Below, piece after piece: positions 1-8,057 of a DNA stretch of 64,000 bases. Both the position numbers and the translations under genes were made by a program. Within the stretch, counting starts at the first letter, position 1. Every line of letters starts with the position of its first letter. The stretch comes from Psychromonas sp030397575 (GTDB lineage Bacteria; Pseudomonadota; Gammaproteobacteria; Enterobacterales; Psychromonadaceae): the NCBI RefSeq assembly GCF_046250175.1, contig NZ_CP176468.1. One strand, given 5' to 3'. The notes beneath the pieces were generated by a model that was given only the letters and a program-made list of their open reading frames with translations, searched no databases and was not told the DNA's origin.

Positions 1-140
1 AGTTTGATGAGTTAGGTTTGATGCAAAAACGCTTTGCTTGTATTAATGATTTACCCATTAATGAGCAAGATCGTTTGTTTACTTGGGAAGGGGCAAAGCG
101 CCCAGATGATTTCCCTGGTTTATCCGAGTTAGGCTTATAG
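1..140 (+). CDS. C-terminal end of an unrecognised protein (partial)
   Basis: An open frame enters from the left edge, with the first full codon at base 3, and ends at a TAG at 138-140. It encodes about 45 residues ending in GLSELGL, with the stretch FTWEGAKRPDDFPGL before it. I do not recognise the family from this tail alone. Codon use resembles that of the neighbouring real genes, and no stop interrupts the frame, so it is probably the end of a genuine gene. Confidence 0.55.
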   Translation, partial: FDELGLMQKRFACINDLPINEQDRLFTWEGAKRPDDFPGLSELGL

Positions 141-167
141 ATGCCTTATTTTCCTACATTTGATAAC

Positions 168-320
168 GTGTATTACGCTCATTAAGTGAACCATTTCCCT
201 TGTTAAAATAAACTATCTCCTCTTTGTAAGTTTCGTAAAGGGAACAACCATTTACGAAACTTATGCCTTAAACCAAGCCATTGCTCCTACACAATATTTA
301 GAATATTTATTGAGTATAGT
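168..320 (+). repeat. Diverged copy of a MITE-like repeat (copy A)
   Basis: This stretch aligns with the element inside the FMN riboswitch (51869-52033). They share the core TTGTTAAAA, then TTGTAAGT, GTAAAGGGAA, AACCATTTAC and ACTTAT, and more weakly up to ATATTTAGA. The centre is a perfect 12-bp inverted repeat, 228-239 against 251-262 (AAGTTTCGTAAA / TTTACGAAACTT). The terminal ATACCAAT repeats seen in the other copies are not preserved, so this looks like an old, end-decayed copy. Boundaries are approximate. Confidence 0.55.
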
Positions 321-512
321 TTGCTCTTAGTGAAATTTATTCAGATGTAGGAAGGTCTTTATTGTTGATACTTTTGTTGGTAAGAATAATCACCTTGTCT
401 TTGTAAATGATTGAGTCCATCTATTAAGCGCCGCCGTTATTTTTACTATCAAGAGAAATTATGTTGACCATTTTTGATTCAACTTGATGACTCTATAAGT
501 GATCAACAAAAT

Positions 513-555
513 AGGGCTGATATAATACTAACTATATTGTATCAGCCCTTTTATT
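513..555. terminator. Bidirectional intrinsic terminator
   Basis: A 10-bp stem AGGGCTGATA / TATCAGCCCT (513-522 with 540-549) is followed by TTTTATTT on the plus strand and by a matching T-run on the minus strand. It lies just past the stop of the minus-strand YHS gene and probably ends that transcript. Confidence 0.75.
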
Positions 556-573
556 TAATTGATTTTTCAATAA

Positions 574-1059
574 CTAATTGTTTAACGCTGCAATTTGTTT
601 CTCAGTTAATCCTTTAATGCCGGTCCAGTTTACTTGCGCGGTTTCAATATTGCCTGGCACATCTTTTAACCACTCTTTTTGTACATTTTTATTTAGGTTT
701 AAATAAAGCTTATTATCCTCGATGTACCAAGCCGTTGGCTCTACATCAAATTTTTGATTAACCGCAACACCATAAGCACAAAAACCGCCGTATTGTGGTG
801 CATATTTTGCTGGATCAGATCTAAATAAGTCTCGATTTTTAGCGCTAGTGAAATGATAAATCGCGCCATTATAAGCTGCTGTGTATTTATCCGAACCCTT
901 TGTTGGCTTACCTTTAGTGAAATATGAAACCGTATCATAACCCTTAATTGCTAGGTCATTTTGGTTTGCGTTCACTTCGATGTTAGCAGCGAAGCTAAGG
1001 CTACTTGCTAATAGTGCAGTACTCACTAATATTGATTTAATTATTGATGAAAGTGACAT
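574..1059 (-). CDS. Secreted YHS-domain protein
   Basis: A 161-residue protein with a Sec signal peptide (about residues 1-24, cleaved after SLSFA). A YHS domain spans about residues 36-100: it begins AIKGYDTVSYF and continues through YHFTSAKNRDLF and a GGFCAYG segment. YHS domains are small, often metal-associated folds that follow copper ATPases or stand alone in the periplasm. The single Cys and the Tyr/His positions fit a metal-related role, but the substrate is not known. The gene is divergent from an AraC-type regulator across about 160 bases, so control by that regulator is plausible but unproven. Confidence 0.8.
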   Translation of the reverse strand: MSLSSIIKSILVSTALLASSLSFAANIEVNANQNDLAIKGYDTVSYFTKGKPTKGSDKYTAAYNGAIYHFTSAKNRDLFRSDPAKYAPQYGGFCAYGVAVNQKFDVEPTAWYIEDNKLYLNLNKNVQKEWLKDVPGNIETAQVNWTGIKGLTEKQIAALNN

Positions 1060-1218
1060 AGTTTTTTCCTTGTAACGAGTTAGATAGTAGTTATGTATTA
1101 ATTAAAGTCAGGACTCACCCTTGGCTTGATAAGTAATATATGACTTTTTACTCTATGAAAGGGATGAGATAGTCTTTATATTGAACCCAATCGTCCAGAA
1201 ATAATAAAGAGAACTGAA

Positions 1219-2040
1219 ATGGATCAGCTTTCAAATATCTTGCAGCGTTTTACAATGAATACTGAGGTGTTTTTTACTGGTAATTTATGTGGTGTTAGCT
1301 ATTTAGATAAACTGCCCAATCAAGGGCACTTACATTTATTACGGAGTGGAGAATTAACTTTTATAGATGAGCAAGGGAAAGCATTACTGTTTAATCAACC
1401 GACAGTTATTTTTGTTCCTCTACCATATCGTCATCAGATTATTGGCAGTGTTGAAAAACCACCAGAATTAGTTTGTGCCAACGTTATTTATGACCAAACT
1501 CACTCCAATCCCATTGCAAATGCATTACCTGCTCTCTTACACTTTAATTTTAATGAGTGCCCTAATATCAAGCAAACTGCTCAGTGGTTATTTGATGAAG
1601 CATTTCAAGATAAATGTGGTCGATTGCCAATGCTCAACGCTTTAACCGATATTTTTATTATTCATATATTACGTTTTGTATTGAATAATAAAATGATGAA
1701 ACATGGCTTATTAGCAGGGCTTGCTCACCCACAATTATCAAAAGTATTATTAGCTATTCAATCTACTCCTGAATATTCATGGGGATTACAAGAAATGGCT
1801 GATATTGCCTTAATGTCTCGATCTAAGTTTGCTGAGTTATTCAAACAGGTAGTAGGGCAAAGCCCTGGCGACTATCTACTTGATTGGCGAATTATTATTG
1901 CTAAAACGTTATTAAAACAGAATAAGTCAGTTGCGTTAGTAGCGAATGCCGTTGGTTATGAAAATGGCTCTGCTTTGGCGCGTGTATTTAGGAAAAAATT
2001 AGGGCTTTCACCTAAAGAATGGCTCGTTTCAAAGCAGTAA
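1219..2040 (+). CDS. AraC-family transcriptional regulator
   Basis: A 273-residue regulator. The N-terminal half (about 20-130) looks like a cupin-type sensing domain, with the beta-rich stretch HLHLLRSGELTFIDEQGK and then PTVIFVPLPYRHQI. The C-terminal 100 residues carry the two helix-turn-helix motifs of AraC/XylS proteins: MADIALMSRSKFAELFKQ followed by GQSPGDYLLDWR, and VALVANAVGYENGSALARVF followed by GLSPKEW. The layout matches the group with an AraC_N/cupin_6 sensor. The ligand is unknown. The divergent YHS gene is the nearest possible target. Confidence 0.88.
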   Translation: MDQLSNILQRFTMNTEVFFTGNLCGVSYLDKLPNQGHLHLLRSGELTFIDEQGKALLFNQPTVIFVPLPYRHQIIGSVEKPPELVCANVIYDQTHSNPIANALPALLHFNFNECPNIKQTAQWLFDEAFQDKCGRLPMLNALTDIFIIHILRFVLNNKMMKHGLLAGLAHPQLSKVLLAIQSTPEYSWGLQEMADIALMSRSKFAELFKQVVGQSPGDYLLDWRIIIAKTLLKQNKSVALVANAVGYENGSALARVFRKKLGLSPKEWLVSKQ

Positions 2041-2436
2041 AGGTAAGGGCGGATAAATCCAGTTGTTTAACAAAAGTTTAATTGTGCTGTCATTTTTTGA
2101 ATATGAGATGGATCTCAAGCTGGAATGATGTTTATAAGCAGTGTATTTATTCAATTTTTAATTACAAACAAGAGAATCTTAAACAGTGAGTTCAATTATT
2201 AACTAATAACTACTGCAAATAGAAGGATTTCAATAGCTTTTTTAAACATTCTACTTTGCATATTGACCTAGTTTGAGTATAGTTTTAGCTAAATATCATG
2301 TATTATCTCGTGGAAACAACAGGTATTACTGACAGCTTTTTTTAAAGCATAGTAAAGTTCATATGGACAATAAACTTAACATAACTCCCCTTGGCGATAT
2401 TATTTGGTCAAGCGGCTCATTTATAATGGAGAAAAA
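2041..2436. other. Intergenic region, nothing specific seen
   Basis: AT-rich DNA between the regulator and the next gene. I found no RNA gene, strong hairpin or convincing promoter. A TTGACC at about 2263 lacks a good -10 box at the usual spacing. A GGAG at 2429-2432 is the ribosome-binding site used to place the start of the following gene. Confidence 0.4.
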
Positions 2437-3615
2437 GTGAGATACTGTAAGCTTACAATTGCTTTGATGTTGTCATTTGCAACTAACCTATCTGCTTTAG
2501 AACTGATCACAGCATCTGAAGATTCCGCTATTGAAAATATAAATCAACAATACGATATTAATAGTCTTTTAATATCCTCTAATAATAAACTTGGCCGCTA
2601 CAACAAAAATGAATTTGAATATAGAGCCTTAAGTTTAGAGATCGAAAACAACAAAAACATCTACCAGAACAATATTAATGCGTTAGCTGATAAAGTTGTG
2701 GCGAAGGATAATGTTGCTCAGTACTTTAAAGATCTAGAAGCACTGGTTTTAAAAATTGATGCATTAGAGAAAGAGTACGAAGAAAAAGGCCGAGCTTTAA
2801 AAGAAGAGCATCAATCCATCATTGAAGATGGTAAAAAATTAAAAGATGCACGCATTAAAAGAAACAGTGAATTAGCATCATTAAAACAGAGAGTAGTAGC
2901 TCGTTTAACAGAAGAGTTAGCAAACCCTAAAAGTGTGAAAGATGTTTCTTTGAGTGGCACATTAAGTTGTACGACTTACCAATCTATCAATCAATGTTTA
3001 AGTGAAAATGAAAACTTCATTGTTAAAGATGCAAAGAAATCTGACAACTTCTTAAATGAGCGTAGTGTATTACTCTCTTACAAAATTGTAGATGCAAGCA
3101 TGAATTTAGATGGTGAGTTAGCTTACCGTGCTGCCATGACATTTAAACCTGCTTACAACAATAAAATCGAATCTATCTTAAATGAAAAATTTGGTCTTAA
3201 ATCAGCAGTATTAACGTTAAAAAGTAACGTAGATGTAGATTGGTATATTGATGGTAATAAAGTCGGTAGTGGTAAAGAGATTACCCAGGAAGTGGCGTTA
3301 GGTCGCCATGGTATTTTAGCTTCGTATAATTCCGTAGGTCAGTCTAGTGTCGAAGTTGTCGAAGGTAATGGCGAGTTCTTTTATACTTTTGCCAATACAG
3401 ATAAAAAAAATAAAGCCAAAAAATCAGCGGCAGCAAAAAAACAAACAGTAAAAACAGATTATCCTAATGTGTCTACTACACCGCCTAATAAAGACTTACA
3501 TAAACCAGTGATAAAGTTAAAGCCTAAAAGTTCGCTGAATGAAAAAGTAGACAAAGGTTATTTATACTTTATGGGACTAGAACCAGAAGCTGAAACACAA
3601 GAAACATTTTTGTAA
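2437..3615 (+). CDS. Secreted coiled-coil protein with a PEGA-like C-terminal region, function unknown
   Basis: I chose the GTG at 2437 because GGAG sits 5 bases upstream and the product then begins with a clean signal peptide (MRYCKLTIALMLSFATNLSA). An upstream in-frame TTG at 2404 would bury that peptide. The mature protein of about 370 residues has a long charged helical stretch (about 60-165) predicted by eye to be a coiled coil. A two-cysteine segment follows (SCTTYQSINQCLS), which could form a disulfide. A beta-rich module around 255-320 (SNVDVDWYIDGNKVGSG, then a glycine-rich continuation) resembles the PEGA fold. A Lys/Ala-rich linker leads to the tail. Probably periplasmic or outer-membrane associated. 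I do not recognise the family. Confidence 0.7.
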   Translation: MRYCKLTIALMLSFATNLSALELITASEDSAIENINQQYDINSLLISSNNKLGRYNKNEFEYRALSLEIENNKNIYQNNINALADKVVAKDNVAQYFKDLEALVLKIDALEKEYEEKGRALKEEHQSIIEDGKKLKDARIKRNSELASLKQRVVARLTEELANPKSVKDVSLSGTLSCTTYQSINQCLSENENFIVKDAKKSDNFLNERSVLLSYKIVDASMNLDGELAYRAAMTFKPAYNNKIESILNEKFGLKSAVLTLKSNVDVDWYIDGNKVGSGKEITQEVALGRHGILASYNSVGQSSVEVVEGNGEFFYTFANTDKKNKAKKSAAAKKQTVKTDYPNVSTTPPNKDLHKPVIKLKPKSSLNEKVDKGYLYFMGLEPEAETQETFL

Positions 3616-3646
3616 AAGTTAAGAAGTGTTTAAAGTGAAATACCCT

Positions 3647-3680
3647 AAAAAGTAACGACGGTTTCGTCGTTACTTTTTTT
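3647..3680 (+). terminator. Intrinsic terminator
   Basis: A perfect stem AAAAAGTAACGACG / CGTCGTTACTTTTT with a GTTT loop (3661-3664) is followed by a T-run. It lies about 30 bases after the preceding stop codon. The A-rich left arm means it could also work in the opposite direction. Confidence 0.85.
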
Positions 3681-3829
3681 ATATCCATAGCATTATAAAC
3701 CGCTTCTTGCATAAGTTGTTTTATTGAACTGTGATTGAAATAAATCTAGGTCATATCGATTAACTCGGTAAGGTAGTGCTGTTCAGTATACTCCCATTTG
3801 GTGTGTCTATATGGATACCCGTTAGTCAA

Positions 3830-4055
3830 ATAGTTTTTATTTCAAGCTCGCACGCTAGTTTAATATCCTTTTCATCAGTATCGCTGACCATTGTGATGAT
3901 GGGGGCGGAAACTTTAAGTTTTTAATAATCGTTTTAAAAAAATCAAGTGAGCCTTTTCCTACCACCAAGCTTTGTTGGTAAAAGTAGCCACTGATGTAGC
4001 CGTTTAATCCAGCCCGTTGAAATGCATCAATTGACAGTGTAAAAGTTTCCGCTTA
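3830..4055 (-). pseudogene. Decayed gene relic with frameshift
   Basis: Read on the minus strand from about 4052, one frame gives about 65 codons of protein-like sequence, including the segments LSIDAFQRAGLNGYISGYFY and VVGKGSLDFFKTIIKNLKF. Near 3900 the sense switches to a neighbouring frame (PIITMVSDTDEKDIKLACEL). No start codon or full-length frame survives, and stops flank both sides. The composition looks like a former coding region and not random AT-rich DNA. The parent family is not identified. Confidence 0.4.
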
Positions 4056-4224
4056 TTGCTGACCATTAAAGTTAGTGAATAATAGGTAAGAAAAGATGTA
4101 ATGTGTTGTAAAAACGTCTGAAACGACGGCTTTATATTGACTGTTTACCCAGTTACACGCTATTGTTCAGCCTCCTTAGGATATAGTCTTAAAGCTATGC
4201 ATCTCATCTTAGAATAAACTAGGA

Positions 4225-4360
4225 ATGATGTGTTTGGGAACTTGGTCAAATACCAAGGCTGCCCCCGCAACGGTAGAGCAAATTACGTTTGTTAAGCCCG
4301 GATACCAAACCTTTGGATGATACTTGCATGAGGCAAGTACCGTGGTGTTGCGGAGGGCTT
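4225..4360 (+). promoter_or_regulatory. Cobalamin (B12) riboswitch
   Basis: The aptamer signature is clear: GGGAACTTGGT, then the B12 box GCTGCCCCCGCAACGG at 4258-4273, then AAGCCCGGATACC at 4304-4316. Downstream, GTTGCGG at 4347-4353 is exactly complementary to CCGCAAC at 4265-4271. This is the expected loop-loop (L5-L13) contact that couples B12 binding to gene control. A further hairpin (TACTTGC / GCAAGTA, 4321-4339) lies between them. ATCTCC at 4411-4416 can pair with GGAGAT (4447-4452), which is the ribosome-binding site of the next gene, so translational control is likely. High B12 should reduce expression of the importer and synthesis genes downstream. Confidence 0.92.
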
Positions 4361-4458
4361 CACCGGCTGGTTTATCTTATCTAAAGTTATTTTTAGGGAT
4401 TAAGAATGCCATCTCCTCCACAACTTCGCCTGTTATTAACTCAGACGGAGATTTTCCT

Positions 4459-5304
4459 TTGCTAAACTTTACACAGCTTAAAAAGCTAACACAAACCATT
4501 AATTTACAGCGTTTTATTGCCCCTGCAATTGTAGTTATAGGTTGTATATTACCAACTTATGCCAGTGCACACTTTCAAATGATCTATACCCCAGAATTAC
4601 TCCGTGCCAAGGGTGGAAATATCAGCCTTAAAATGCCTTTTACGCATCCTGCGGCAAGTGGTCATGTGATGAAGGTTGATCATCCTCAAGCTTTTTACAT
4701 GATTAAAAAAGGCAAAAAAACTAACCTGATAGACAGCCTCTCTGAAATTGAGTGGGAAAGTGCTGTTGATAAAGGGCATGCTTATCAAGCTGATGTGAAG
4801 TTACGTGGATTAGGTGATTATGTATTCATTTCTAAGCCATCGCCATATTTTGAAGCTGAAGAAGGCTTTTATATTCAGCAAATCACTAAAACCATTGTCA
4901 ACGTAGGCGGCCTGCCAACGGATTGGAATAAGGACTTTGGGTTAGCTGCAGAAATTGTTCCATTAACCAAACCTTATGCAATTTACGAAGGTGGCATTTT
5001 TACTGGTGTGGTTAAATCTCGTGGGCAAGCAGTCCCTTTTGCAGAAATTGAAGTGGAGTTTGTTAATTATGTTCCTGAAATGGAAAATAATCGTTTTGCT
5101 AAAACACCATTGATGATACCTGCGGCAGATGTATTTATTACACAAACCATTTATGCTGATGCCAACGGCACTTTTAATTATGTATTACCTAAGGCTGGGC
5201 AATGGGGATTTGCTGCATTAGACGTAGGTGAGCAGAAAGTCTATAAAGATAAAGCGCTATCACAAGATGCGGTTATCTGGGTTGAAGCGACTAAATTACC
5301 CTAG
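4459..5304 (+). CDS. DUF4198 periplasmic protein of a cobalt importer (CbiK/NikK-like)
   Basis: I place the start at the TTG at 4459: GGAG lies 8-11 bases upstream, there is no ATG before the mature region, and any earlier start would translate through the riboswitch platform. The resulting 281-residue protein has a signal peptide ending TYASA and a mature N-terminus starting with His (AHFQMIY), a possible metal ligand. The rest fits the DUF4198 family, beta-sandwich proteins found next to CbiM/NikM-type ECF transporters, including the segment GVVKSRGQAVPFAEIEVEF. It is the first gene after the B12 riboswitch and is followed by cbiM, so a role in periplasmic delivery of cobalt is the natural inference. 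Direct biochemical evidence for this family is limited. Confidence 0.8.
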   Translation: MLNFTQLKKLTQTINLQRFIAPAIVVIGCILPTYASAHFQMIYTPELLRAKGGNISLKMPFTHPAASGHVMKVDHPQAFYMIKKGKKTNLIDSLSEIEWESAVDKGHAYQADVKLRGLGDYVFISKPSPYFEAEEGFYIQQITKTIVNVGGLPTDWNKDFGLAAEIVPLTKPYAIYEGGIFTGVVKSRGQAVPFAEIEVEFVNYVPEMENNRFAKTPLMIPAADVFITQTIYADANGTFNYVLPKAGQWGFAALDVGEQKVYKDKALSQDAVIWVEATKLP

Positions 5305-5311
5305 CTAAATT

Positions 5312-5342
5312 AATACTCATTGAAGATCAGTGAGTATTTTTC
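5312..5342 (+). terminator. Hairpin between the cbiK-like gene and cbiM
   Basis: AATACTCA (5312-5319) pairs with TGAGTATT (5331-5338), and a TTTTTCC run follows. It has the form of an intrinsic terminator but lies inside a gene run, so it may be a partial terminator or attenuator that lowers expression of downstream genes relative to the first one. Confidence 0.5.
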
Positions 5343-5367
5343 CTATTAAAATATAAAAAGGTAAATT

Positions 5368-5976
5368 ATGCATATAGTTGATGGCGCCTTATCTTCACCA
5401 GTATTAATAAGTGGAGCTGTATTGAGCGCAATAGGCGTCTTTATTGGCCTTAAAAAAATGGATTATGATCATTTACCTTTGGTTGGGGTACTCGCCTCTG
5501 TTTTCTTTATTGCATCTTATATTCATCTACCATTAGGCTTTTCTAGTGTGCATTTAATTATGAATGGTTTATTAGGTATTATTTTAGGCTGGGTAGCCTT
5601 TCCTGCTTTATTAGTTGCGCTATTGTTACAGGTGATTTTCTTCGGTTTTGGCGGGCTATTAGTGTTAGGTGTTAACACGCTTAATATCGCTCTTCCTGCT
5701 GTGCTTATCTATTACATTTGCTATAAAGGCGTACGTCATGAAAGCCCTAAAGTCGCGGCAACATGGGGAGCTGTTGGTGGTGCTGGCGCGATATTTATTA
5801 CCGCGTTGATGGTGGCATTTTCATTAGCATTATCTGGTGAGTCTTTTGTTTTAGCGGCAAAAGCCGTGGTACCTGCACATATTCCAATTATGGTGATTGA
5901 AGGATTTGTTTCTTATGCTGCTGTCTATCTCATCCATACCGTTAAACCAGAGTTTATAAGTAAAGGTTCAAATTAA
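5368..5976 (+). CDS. cbiM: Cobalt ECF transporter substrate-binding membrane subunit CbiM
   Basis: A 202-residue integral membrane protein with about six hydrophobic segments. It begins MHIVDGALSS. The Met1-His2 N-terminus is the hallmark of CbiM/NikM proteins, where it loops into the membrane core and coordinates the metal. GFSSVHLIMNGLLGIILGW supplies another conserved His/Asn motif. It takes up Co2+ for the corrin pathway encoded downstream. The start is set by AAAAGGT upstream. The stop overlaps the next ATG (TAATG), indicating translational coupling. Nickel is a less likely substrate given the B12 riboswitch and the cbi genes. Confidence 0.93.
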   Translation: MHIVDGALSSPVLISGAVLSAIGVFIGLKKMDYDHLPLVGVLASVFFIASYIHLPLGFSSVHLIMNGLLGIILGWVAFPALLVALLLQVIFFGFGGLLVLGVNTLNIALPAVLIYYICYKGVRHESPKVAATWGAVGGAGAIFITALMVAFSLALSGESFVLAAKAVVPAHIPIMVIEGFVSYAAVYLIHTVKPEFISKGSN

Positions 5977-6575
5977 TGAAATGGTTAATCTCTTTTCTTA
6001 CTGTTTTAAGCTTATCTATCTCCTGTCATGCAGTTGCTCATAATGTCATGGGCGGCGTCTACGCAGAAGGGTTTGAAATCGAAGGCGAAGCAGGCTTTTC
6101 TAATGGTGCTATGGCAAATCCGGGCACAGTGGTGAAAGTCACTGACGATCAAGGGCATGCTTTAGGCGAAGTCTTAATAGATGAAGAAGGCGCTTTTGTG
6201 TTTACTGCTAAACAGCATATTACTCATCATTTTGAAGTTAATATGGGAGCTGGGCATATATTGAAAATGCAGTTACCCGCTGAAGAGTTACCTGACAGCC
6301 CAAATGATGATTTAACGAGTAATAGCTTTGAGAAGGTAGATGCACATTCTTCTATTAATTCTCCTGATCAGCAAGCATCAAACAATGCACAACAAGTGAC
6401 TAATTTGATGCTAGAAAAAGCTATTGCTAAACAGCTCAAGCCCTTAAGACGTGAAATACAAGAGTTAAAAGAGAAGTCAGGGTTGCGTGATATTCTTGGT
6501 GGCATTGGCTATATTTTTGGACTGCTCGGGTTAGTTGCTTTTTTACGTGAGCGTAAGCAAAAGGTTAAATCTTAA
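5976..6575 (+). CDS. CbiL/NikL-like accessory subunit of the cobalt transporter
   Basis: A 199-residue protein with a signal peptide (about 1-21) and a His-containing mature start (AHNVMGG). A beta-rich periplasmic domain (about 25-105) is followed by a charged helix (about 138-168) and one C-terminal membrane segment (about 171-189) ending in basic residues. This is the layout of the NikL/CbiL accessory proteins that sit with CbiM or NikM in several ECF metal importers, where they replace the small CbiN subunit. It overlaps both cbiM and cbiQ by one base. This CbiL name is distinct from the methyltransferase also called CbiL. Confidence 0.78.
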   Translation: MKWLISFLTVLSLSISCHAVAHNVMGGVYAEGFEIEGEAGFSNGAMANPGTVVKVTDDQGHALGEVLIDEEGAFVFTAKQHITHHFEVNMGAGHILKMQLPAEELPDSPNDDLTSNSFEKVDAHSSINSPDQQASNNAQQVTNLMLEKAIAKQLKPLRREIQELKEKSGLRDILGGIGYIFGLLGLVAFLRERKQKVKS

Positions 6576-7369
6576 TGTCACAAAGCTTAGAGCACAGCTT
6601 AACATCTTGGTCAGGACAAGCCCTTAAACATCAAGCCTCTTGGATTGATGATATTGATGCACGTGTGCGTGTAGTTTGCTCTGCTTTATTTGCATTAGTG
6701 GTGGTATCGAGTCACTCTTTTGCCCCTACTTTGTTAGGGTTGTTCTGTGCTTTTCTGTTGGTGAAAGCCAGCAAGCTGAACATTAAACGAACCCTACGTC
6801 GTGTGGTAGCGATGGATTTATTTATGTTGACATTAATTTGTATCTTACCGTTTACCACACCAGGCGATGCAATGTTTACAGTGTTTGGTTTAACCGCAAG
6901 TTGGCAGGGTTTGCTTCATGCTTTACTGATCACGGTGAAAGCAAATGCGGTATTATTAGTGTTATTTTCTTTGGTCGCTACCATGAGTGCATCAACCTTA
7001 GGGCATGCACTTGCACACCTTAAGGTACCCGATAAATTGGTACATTTAATGTTATTCATGGTGCGTTATTTGGATGTGATCAGCCAAGAATATAAAAAAA
7101 TGCGAAGAGCTATGCAGGCTCGCGCTTTTGTATTACGTACTAATTTACATACTTGGAAGAGTATTGGTTATCTTTTTGGTATGCTATTAATTCGTTCAGT
7201 TGAACGTGCAGAACGTATCTCAGATGCCATGAAATGCCGTGGTTTTTGCGGGCGTTATTATCTTAACGACGAAATGAAAATCCGTTCAATTGATTGGATT
7301 TTTAGTATCGTGTTTATCTCTTTTTTAATACTGCTAATAGGGCTTAATATTGATGGCTTATTCAAATAA
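6575..7369 (+). CDS. cbiQ: Cobalt ECF transporter transmembrane subunit CbiQ
   Basis: A 264-residue EcfT-family protein. Several hydrophobic segments occupy about 30-130. A cytoplasmic coupling region carries the two Ala-Arg-Gly-like motifs that contact the ATPases, seen here as MRRAMQARAF (about 173-182) and ISDAMKCRGF (about 217-226). A C-terminal membrane span closes the protein (about 242-262). It links CbiM to the ATPase CbiO. The start overlaps the previous stop by one base, and the end overlaps cbiO. Confidence 0.9.
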   Translation: MSQSLEHSLTSWSGQALKHQASWIDDIDARVRVVCSALFALVVVSSHSFAPTLLGLFCAFLLVKASKLNIKRTLRRVVAMDLFMLTLICILPFTTPGDAMFTVFGLTASWQGLLHALLITVKANAVLLVLFSLVATMSASTLGHALAHLKVPDKLVHLMLFMVRYLDVISQEYKKMRRAMQARAFVLRTNLHTWKSIGYLFGMLLIRSVERAERISDAMKCRGFCGRYYLNDEMKIRSIDWIFSIVFISFLILLIGLNIDGLFK

Positions 7370-8048
7370 CCCCCTGATTAAGATAGAAGATCTTAACTAT
7401 GCTTACCCAAGGCGTGGCAGTGTGTTAAACGCAGTTAATTTTTCGTTATATGAAGGTGAAAGAGTAGTAATTAATGGTGATAATGGGGCTGGAAAAACCA
7501 CCTTATTACATCTTATCGTTGGTTTAAAAAAAGCGAAAAAAGGCCAAGTATCAGGATTTGGTCAAGTTTGTAAAACTGAAAAAGAATTTAATCAATTACG
7601 TGCTAAAGCGGGTTTATTATTTCAAGATCCCGATGATCAGTTATTTTGTCCTACCGTATTAGAAGATGTGATGTTTGGGCCATTAAACTTAGGGTTTACT
7701 AAACAACAAGCCGTTGAGAAATCGATGCAAACATTAGCAAGTCTTGGAATGCAAGGTTTTGAATCACGGATCACTCATCAGCTATCAGGTGGTGAAAAAC
7801 GCATGATAACCTTAGCCAGTGTGTTGGTAATGGAACCGAAAGTATTGATTTTAGATGAGCCAACTAACGCACTCGATGAAAAAGCCAAAGCACGCTTGTT
7901 ATCTGTATTAGAGGCATTACCCCAGGCAATGATTATTATCTCTCATGACAAATTATTTTCTGAGCAATTAGCAACGCGACAATTAACCTTAAAAGAAGGT
8001 TCACTAATCGATAGTGAAGCAACAAAACAAACAATAGCAGTGGCCTAG
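7353..8048 (+). CDS. cbiO: Cobalt ECF transporter ATP-binding subunit CbiO
   Basis: A 231-residue ABC ATPase. Walker A is GDNGAGKTT, the Q-loop is LLFQDPDDQLF, the signature motif is LSGGEKRM, Walker B is VLILDEPTNALD and the switch His is in IIISHD. The Q-loop sequence with DPDDQLF is typical of EcfA/CbiO ATPases. I take the ATG at 7353; a TTG directly in front is also possible. The gene overlaps the end of cbiQ by 17 bases, so the transporter genes are tightly coupled. It powers cobalt import by CbiM/CbiQ. Confidence 0.93.
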   Translation: MAYSNNPLIKIEDLNYAYPRRGSVLNAVNFSLYEGERVVINGDNGAGKTTLLHLIVGLKKAKKGQVSGFGQVCKTEKEFNQLRAKAGLLFQDPDDQLFCPTVLEDVMFGPLNLGFTKQQAVEKSMQTLASLGMQGFESRITHQLSGGEKRMITLASVLVMEPKVLILDEPTNALDEKAKARLLSVLEALPQAMIIISHDKLFSEQLATRQLTLKEGSLIDSEATKQTIAVA

Positions 8049-8057
8049 GGGAGCAAT

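Larger units (their letters stand above)
141..573. other. Intergenic region with a decayed repeat and a terminator
   Basis: No convincing gene is visible. The left part holds a diverged member of the small repeat family described separately, and the right end holds a hairpin terminator. The bases between about 330 and 510 show nothing I can name. Confidence 0.5.
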
